Positions 5,595 through 9,305 of a stretch of DNA of 9,305 nt are shown here, one piece after another. Origin of the DNA: Candidatus Woesearchaeota archaeon. Lineage in GTDB: Archaea; Nanobdellota; Nanobdellia; Woesearchaeales; UBA11576. A program made the translations under genes and the position numbers. Position 1 is the first letter of the stretch, and each line of letters opens with the position of its first letter. The notes beneath the pieces are model-generated. The model was not told the origin of the DNA. It worked only from the letters and a program-made list of their open reading frames with translations, and ran no database searches. The DNA is taken from assembly GCA_016219765.1 (NCBI GenBank), contig JACRKM010000042.1, positions 1 to 9,305 on the forward strand. Direction: 5' to 3'.

Positions 5595-6197
5595 GTGTAT
5601 GGGTTGGGTAACAAAAAAGAGAGTACTCTGAGTGCTGTATCGGCTTCTTCAGCTAACGCGCGTCCAACAACTTTTCCAAAAGATCTTCCGCAGCTTGACA
5701 GCATGTTGCGTAATTCATTTGCTGCGATCAAGGAAGAGTTTGACGAACACTTGCAAGCCATCAATGAGAACACTGCTGAACTCCAATATCACACGAACTA
5801 CCTGGACGAGCTTGATCGCCGTATTACAAAACTCGAAGAGAAAATAGACGCAACGCATCTTATGCTCAAACAACTCCTGCGTGAAAGCAGGCTCAATATT
5901 TCGCTTTCGCATGACGAACAAAAGATATTCTTGATCCTTTATACGCATGAGAAATTCATCTCCGCAGAGAATATTGCGCGAAAGTGCGAGATTGCAGTCG
6001 ATCTCGTCAACGAATGCCTGGCCTCTATCCAGGACAAGGGAATTCCAATCCTTAAGGATGTGCTCGACGGCAAGACGTTTTACAAACTTGAAAATGCATT
6101 CAAGCAGCGCCAGGCCAAAGAAAACATCATCGCGATCAGCAATGAAATCACAAAACAGTACCAGAACAAACTCCTCAATGAGTTTTTCAGCAATTGA
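5595..6197 (+). CDS. Coiled-coil protein with winged-helix domain, function unknown
   Basis: This 200-residue soluble protein has a polar N-terminus (1-28), a long heptad-like helix (about 31-97, including LDELDRRITKLEEKID), a winged-helix-like domain (about 103-168) and a C-terminal helix (170-198). In the wHTH part, DEQKIFLILY is helix 1, SAENIARKCEI is helix 2, DLVNECLASIQDKG is the recognition helix and DGKTFYKLE is the wing. It could be a dimeric DNA-binding regulator or a chromatin-associated factor, but I recognise no named family. The start is uncertain: GTG at 5595 follows a TAG in frame, while TTG at 5604 has GGGGTG 6 nt upstream and may be the true start. It has its own promoters and ends before a strong hairpin. 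Confidence 0.8.
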   Translation: MYGLGNKKESTLSAVSASSANARPTTFPKDLPQLDSMLRNSFAAIKEEFDEHLQAINENTAELQYHTNYLDELDRRITKLEEKIDATHLMLKQLLRESRLNISLSHDEQKIFLILYTHEKFISAENIARKCEIAVDLVNECLASIQDKGIPILKDVLDGKTFYKLENAFKQRQAKENIIAISNEITKQYQNKLLNEFFSN

Positions 6198-6233
6198 TCA
6201 ACTTTTCTACATGTCTAACCTCTAAACCAAACT

Positions 6234-6277
6234 GGCACGTGCGGCGACGCGCGTGCCGACACCCCCTTTTTCTTCTT
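6234..6277 (+). terminator. Hairpin plus T-rich terminator after the winged-helix gene
   Basis: A 10-bp stem, GGCACGTGCG/CGCGCGTGCC (one G-T pair), closes a GCGA tetraloop (6234-6257). It is followed by a pyrimidine tract with T runs (6267-6277). It sits 37 nt after the stop codon and before the next promoter. The GC-rich stem resembles sequences in elements A (11-31) and B (871-897), so it may be a repeat fragment that has become a terminator. Confidence 0.55.
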
Positions 6278-6306
6278 CATCAAATTCTTCCCTTATCAAA
6301 GCAAAT

Positions 6307-6314
6307 TTTATAAG
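6307..6314 (+). promoter_or_regulatory. TATA box of the membrane zinc-ribbon gene
   Basis: TTTTATAA is centred about 27 bp before the ATG at 6338. There is no Shine-Dalgarno, so the transcript is probably leaderless. Confidence 0.6.
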
Positions 6315-6337
6315 TTGTTCAGTGTTTATACCTAGTA

Positions 6338-6751
6338 ATGTCCACTCTCCTGCTCGTCTTCATTCTCTACTTATTCGTATTAATCTTTGCTGTTTTCCTC
6401 TCCCATTTGGATTCTCTAGTTAAGTGGGTCAACCATACATTCATTAGGACGTCTTCGTCCGAAGTTGATAGTCATGACTTCGTCATGATTTGTCCGAACT
6501 GTGGACAAACTGACGTATCGCCAGATTTAACAAAGGAGATGATTTCTTGGAAGGGCATTACTCGATACAAATGTAACTCTTGTGAATTTAGTACTCCGGG
6601 CATTATCAAGATTCCAAAGAGGGATGTCGACGCTTTCCGGAAGCGAATACAGCAAAAATCTCCAGAGACGAAGGAGTGGCTTCGAGTGATTTCTTCAAGC
6701 AAAGGAATTATTCCTCAAATGTTCTCTGCCCGAAAGAAAATAAAGCGGTAA
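6338..6751 (+). CDS. Single-pass membrane protein with C4 zinc ribbon
   Basis: This 137-residue protein has one hydrophobic helix at the N-terminus (about 3-22). A soluble domain follows with a zinc ribbon of the form CPNCG (Cys52, Cys55) and CNSC (Cys79, Cys82), 23 residues apart. The tail is basic (ARKKIKR at the end). With few positive charges before the helix and many after it, the ribbon is most likely cytoplasmic. The ATG is used without a leader, about 27 bp from a TATA box. I recognise no named family. The form fits a small membrane-tethered zinc protein of uncultivated archaea, and its function is unknown. It stands between the winged-helix gene and asnS with its own promoter, so co-transcription is not implied. 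Confidence 0.8.
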   Translation: MSTLLLVFILYLFVLIFAVFLSHLDSLVKWVNHTFIRTSSSEVDSHDFVMICPNCGQTDVSPDLTKEMISWKGITRYKCNSCEFSTPGIIKIPKRDVDAFRKRIQQKSPETKEWLRVISSSKGIIPQMFSARKKIKR

Positions 6752-6842
6752 CCGTTACGGCAAGATGTCGATGGACTGATTCTCTCGTTCGGCTTTTAGC
6801 TGGGTTTTCCTTGCCATGACAGTCAAAAACAGAGCACAATCC

Positions 6843-6850
6843 TTTTATAC
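6843..6850 (+). promoter_or_regulatory. TATA box of asnS
   Basis: TTTTATAC lies 21-28 bp before the ATG at 6871 and no Shine-Dalgarno is present. This indicates a leaderless asnS mRNA. Confidence 0.65.
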
Positions 6851-6870
6851 ACTTTCTCGTTTCTCGCCCT

Positions 6871-8166
6871 ATGGACTTCATCAGCATCAAGAAAGCCATG
6901 AAGCAGGGCTCAGGAGATGTGGCTATCAGAGGCTGGTGCTATCGCGCCCGCGGCAGCAGCAAACTGCGGTTCATCATACTGCGCGACTCCACCGACATTA
7001 TCCAGTGCGTAGTAGAGAAGGAAAAAGTCTCTGAACAATCATGGACCGGCGCTGAAAAGACTGACATCGAAGCGTCAGCAGAAGTTATTGGCGAGATCGT
7101 GCCTGATGCCCGCGCACCTACAGGCTTTGAAATAAAGGTCAAAGACTTCAATTTGATAGGCCAGAGTGTCGGCTGGCCCATACAAAAGGATCAATCAACG
7201 GAACTTCTTGCAGACCTAAAACACCTATGGCTAAGATCAAGATATATGACATCTATACTCAAGATCAGAAGCACCGTGTTTGGCGCGATCAATGAGTATT
7301 TCAGGAAGGAAGGATTCTACGAATTTCAAAGCCCGATATTCCAGGCGACGCAGGCAGAAGGCGGCAGCACGCTGTTTCCTGTTGCATACTTCGGTAAGAC
7401 AGTTTACCTCGCACAGACTTGGCAATTATACGCAGAGCCCGCGATATTCTCTCTCGAGAAGATATACTGCATCGCACCAAGTTTCCGAGCGGAGAAATCG
7501 AAGACAAGCAGGCATCTTACAGAATACTGGCACGCAGAGATGGAAGTTGCGTGGGCGAATTTTGAAGACATCCAAAACCACGGGGAGGCGCTCATCAAAC
7601 ACGTCGTCAGAAAAGTTCTCACATGCAACAAAGAAGAGTTAAGACTGTTGAATCGCGACACAAAAATATTGGAGACAGTCGCGAATGCACCGTTCTATAG
7701 GATGACATATTCCGATGCACTGCGGGTATTGAATGAGAAATGCAGCATTGAGATTGAATGGGGCAAGGACTTAAGAACAATCGAGGAGGACGAACTGAGC
7801 AAACTCTATAACAACTTCATCATCGTCACGCACTACCCGAAGCTCGTCAAAGCCTTCTATATGAAAGAAGATGATGCGAACGCCGACGTCGTCCATGGCT
7901 GTGACTTCATCGCACCAGAATGCTATGGGGAAGTCATCGGCGGCTCAGAGCGAGAGAGTGATTTGGACAAGCTCAAGGCAAGGCTTATTGAGATGGGCGA
8001 GAATCCCGAGCACTACAACTTCTATCTTGACACACGACGATACGGCAGCGTGCCGCATGCGGGATTCGGGATGGGAGTTGAGCGGCTGATCGCATGGATC
8101 TGCAAGCTTGAGAACATCAAGGACGCAATACCCTTTCCCAGGACGATGATTCGGACGACGCCATGA
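6871..8166 (+). CDS. asnS: Asparaginyl-tRNA synthetase (class IIb)
   Basis: This cytosolic enzyme joins asparagine to tRNA-Asn using ATP. Its 431 residues match the family length. The N-terminal OB fold that reads the anticodon covers about 15-100 (VAIRGWCYRARGS and onward). The class II catalytic core follows: EGGSTLF (163-169), the amino-acid pocket region YLAQTWQLYAE (179-189), motif 2 SFRAEKSKTSRHLTEYW (204-220), GEVIGGSERE (353-362) and motif 3 GFGMGVERL (398-406). The RHLTEYW form of motif 2 and the absence of an AspRS-type insertion favour AsnRS over AspRS. Its presence argues that Asn-tRNA is made directly here, without needing amidation by GatCAB. The gene converges with the next small gene, 10 bp between the stops. 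Confidence 0.96.
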   Translation: MDFISIKKAMKQGSGDVAIRGWCYRARGSSKLRFIILRDSTDIIQCVVEKEKVSEQSWTGAEKTDIEASAEVIGEIVPDARAPTGFEIKVKDFNLIGQSVGWPIQKDQSTELLADLKHLWLRSRYMTSILKIRSTVFGAINEYFRKEGFYEFQSPIFQATQAEGGSTLFPVAYFGKTVYLAQTWQLYAEPAIFSLEKIYCIAPSFRAEKSKTSRHLTEYWHAEMEVAWANFEDIQNHGEALIKHVVRKVLTCNKEELRLLNRDTKILETVANAPFYRMTYSDALRVLNEKCSIEIEWGKDLRTIEEDELSKLYNNFIIVTHYPKLVKAFYMKEDDANADVVHGCDFIAPECYGEVIGGSERESDLDKLKARLIEMGENPEHYNFYLDTRRYGSVPHAGFGMGVERLIAWICKLENIKDAIPFPRTMIRTTP

Positions 8167-8176
8167 GTCTGTGGCT

Positions 8177-8341
8177 TCACTTCAGTTTTTTCATAAGACC
8201 TTGAAGAAATTCTGAATACTTGGTTTCTCCTTTCAGCAGCTGCGCAGGCTGATCACCACGTTTCTCGTCGGCTGTAATTTCAGCGAGATGTTCTTTGACC
8301 AGGGCAGCTAACAATTTCTTCTCGTCATTTGTGAATGTCAT
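8177..8341 (-). CDS. Small helical protein, function unknown
   Basis: This is a 54-residue protein read from ATG 8341. A longer frame opens upstream (to 8386), but GAGGTG at 8346-8351 (complement strand) lies 4 nt before this ATG and decides the start. The sequence is charged and mostly helical: an N-terminal helix (NDEKKLLAALVKEHLAEI), a polar loop (DEKRGDQPAQ) and a C-terminal helix ending in basic residues (FLQGLMKKLK). There is no signal, membrane segment or metal motif. Small acidic/basic two-helix proteins of this kind are common in archaea and bacteria without known function. It converges with asnS. A TATA-like TTTTTACATA at 8371-8380 (minus) fits a leader that includes the ribosome site. 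Confidence 0.7.
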   Translation of the reverse strand: MTFTNDEKKLLAALVKEHLAEITADEKRGDQPAQLLKGETKYSEFLQGLMKKLK

Positions 8342-8345
8342 GCGC

Positions 8346-8351
8346 CACCTC
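8346..8351 (-). promoter_or_regulatory. Shine-Dalgarno site for the small helical protein
   Basis: GAGGTG on the minus strand, 4 nt before ATG 8341. It favours the 54-residue start over the longer open frame. Confidence 0.7.
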
Positions 8352-8401
8352 TTTTTTAAACTGCAAAATGTATGTAAAAACAGCAAATGATTCGTGCATC
8401 T

Positions 8402-8791
8402 TCACAAGTTCGTAACCCAGTCAGGGTTCTGCTGCTTATCGCGATCAGTGAACACTTGCGGCTTATTGCAATACGGACAGTTTGCGCTCGGCGGCAAACT
8501 CTGCGCGCGTGAGAACTCGTAACTGCAATTCCTGCAACGGTAATAATACACAGAACTCAGCTGTGCACTGCGTTCACGCTCTCGCTCAACCTTGAGCGGC
8601 TCACACACATTGCGTACTCCTTGAAATCCCTTCTTTGGAGCGGCTCGTGGTGGTGCTGCACCTCTGCTTGCTTCATCACAGTCAACACAGATAAGGCCGC
8701 TTTCATCGGCTTTGTGGCGCATACGCTGCACAGAAGTCTTTTTTTTGCAATATCTGCACGTCATTCGTTCTGGATGATCTTCGAGATCCAT
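8402..8791 (-). CDS. Double zinc-ribbon protein, function unknown
   Basis: This is a 129-residue soluble protein from ATG 8791. The open frame could start at a TTG two codons earlier, but TGAGGT at 8798-8803 lies 6 nt before the ATG and directly abuts the TTG, so the ATG is preferred. It carries two separate zinc sites. The first is TCRYC (Cys12, Cys15) with CVDC (Cys35, Cys38). The second is RCRNC (Cys86, Cys89) with CPYC (Cys105, Cys108), a rubredoxin/ribosomal-style ribbon introduced by VYYYRCRNCSYEF. A basic, Ala/Pro-rich linker (about 41-80) with an unpaired Cys63 joins them. It may bind nucleic acid or a protein partner. I recognise no named family. Confidence 0.78.
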   Translation of the reverse strand: MDLEDHPERMTCRYCKKKTSVQRMRHKADESGLICVDCDEASRGAAPPRAAPKKGFQGVRNVCEPLKVERERERSAQLSSVYYYRCRNCSYEFSRAQSLPPSANCPYCNKPQVFTDRDKQQNPDWVTNL

Positions 8792-9305
8792 GGTCAAACC
8801 TCACTTTTGTATTATTTCCCTCTTTTTTGTTCTTCGTGCTGCGCGATATAGCTATTTTACTATTTAAACCTTGCTCGCGCAGTATAAAAACATCTGCAGA
8901 CAATTCACGTTTCGTTGTGTTTTGTTGCTGTGTAAACATCTATGTCCATCTATGTCGGGTGTGTAGTAGCCTCTCACTTTTTTTCTCCCACGTTCTGAAT
9001 AGTTTGTTCTGTTCTTCTGTTTTTGAGAATACTCTGATTGCATCTTTCCAACGCTCACTTTTTTTGACAATTTTATTGGAAAATGCCGAGCGTGATAAAT
9101 TATACTTTAATCCCGACACAAACAAGGGATTGCGCCGAATGAATAATTTCGACTTCTATATGTATTCTGAGATAATTACGCTTTGTGATGATCCAGATTT
9201 TTGTCTGGATGAAGTCTTTGCCTTGTCGGTTTTTTAGCAGCTCCATCTGACTGATAAATTTTCACGATGTGGAGAAAAACGGAGAATAAGAACAAAAAAA
9301 TAAAA
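8792..9305. other. 514-bp region without a convincing gene
   Basis: Open frames here have poor composition (many Phe, Cys and Ser on the plus strand; Lys/Asn-rich fragments on the minus strand) and lack start signals. A 48-codon minus-strand frame at 9100-9246 exists but has no ribosome site or correctly placed TATA box. Visible structure includes the inverted repeat 8839-8882 around a TATA box, TATAAAAA at 8883-8890 (plus), and a perfect 10-bp tandem repeat CATCTATGTC (8937-8946, 8947-8956). CTCACTTTTTTT occurs at 8973-8984 and again at 9054-9065. A hairpin, ATCCAGA/TCTGGAT, lies at 9191-9210. The plus TATA and T-runs would allow a short RNA from about 8912 to 8984, but nothing identifies one. 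Confidence 0.5.
8839..8882. promoter_or_regulatory. Inverted repeat around a TATA box upstream of the zinc-ribbon gene
   Basis: CTGCGCGA (8839-8846) and TCGCGCAG (8875-8882) form a perfect 8-bp inverted repeat, 28 bp apart. Between them lies TATTTAAA (8861-8868), which reads TTTAAATA towards the zinc-ribbon gene. It predicts a leader of roughly 45 nt that would include the Shine-Dalgarno at 8798-8803. The arms could be a split operator for a repressor or an activator; that is inference. Confidence 0.45.

Noticed and set aside
8703..9125. Two minus-strand frames in the same phase separated by one TAG, with a faint helix-turn-helix look (ILREQGLNSKIAISRST)
   Set aside because: The second overlaps the well supported double zinc-ribbon gene. 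No promoter or ribosome site is seen, and the resemblance is too weak to call a broken transposase or a stop-codon readthrough.
8827..9237. 136-codon plus-strand open frame
   Set aside because: Composition is dominated by Phe, Cys, Ser and Leu. The only plus-strand TATA box (8883-8890) lies downstream of its start, and no family is recognisable.
9100..9246. 48-codon minus-strand frame starting MELLKNRQGK
   Set aside because: No Shine-Dalgarno and no TATA box at the right distance; it contains the 9191-9210 hairpin. Recorded only as a weak possibility.

Overview
This window reads as chromosomal DNA from an archaeon, probably an uncultivated one of the DPANN type, although the exact lineage cannot be fixed from one window. 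The archaeal call rests on a Pth2-type peptidyl-tRNA hydrolase, an archaeal/eukaryotic-style asparaginyl-tRNA synthetase, a METTL5-like RNA methyltransferase, a secreted protein built of CARDB-like Ig repeats, and TATA boxes placed 23-30 bp upstream of start codons that have no Shine-Dalgarno. A second set of genes instead has a short leader with a clear GAGGT(G) ribosome binding site.

Layout: 1-438 holds a repeat element made of successive hairpins (element A). 439-798 (-) is pth2. 836-1083 is a second repeat element (B). 1117-2199 (-) is a DUF1704/MATCAP-like metallopeptidase. 2387-4279 (-) is a secreted Ig-repeat surface protein. 4348-4998 (-) is a METTL5-like methyltransferase. 5048-5285 is a MITE-like element (C) with terminal inverted repeats and an 8-bp target duplication. 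5294-5594 is a complex promoter region. 5595-6197 (+) is a coiled-coil/winged-helix protein. 6338-6751 (+) is a one-pass membrane zinc ribbon. 6871-8166 (+) is asnS. 8177-8341 (-) is a small helical protein. 8402-8791 (-) is a double zinc-ribbon protein. 8792-9305 has no convincing gene.

The genes are mostly single units, each with its own promoter. Three act in translation (pth2, asnS, the METTL5-like enzyme). The surface protein and the membrane zinc ribbon belong to the cell envelope. No metabolic operon or defence system is visible.

The most unusual content lies between genes. Elements A, B and C appear to be a modular family of hairpin-rich repeats. A and B share an ordered scaffold of conserved blocks. 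A and C share a hairpin block in opposite orientation, with paired compensatory changes in one stem. C has clear transposition scars. The promoter region before the winged-helix gene has a 9-nt phased GGAA series and an 11-bp tandem repeat on either side of a TATA box.
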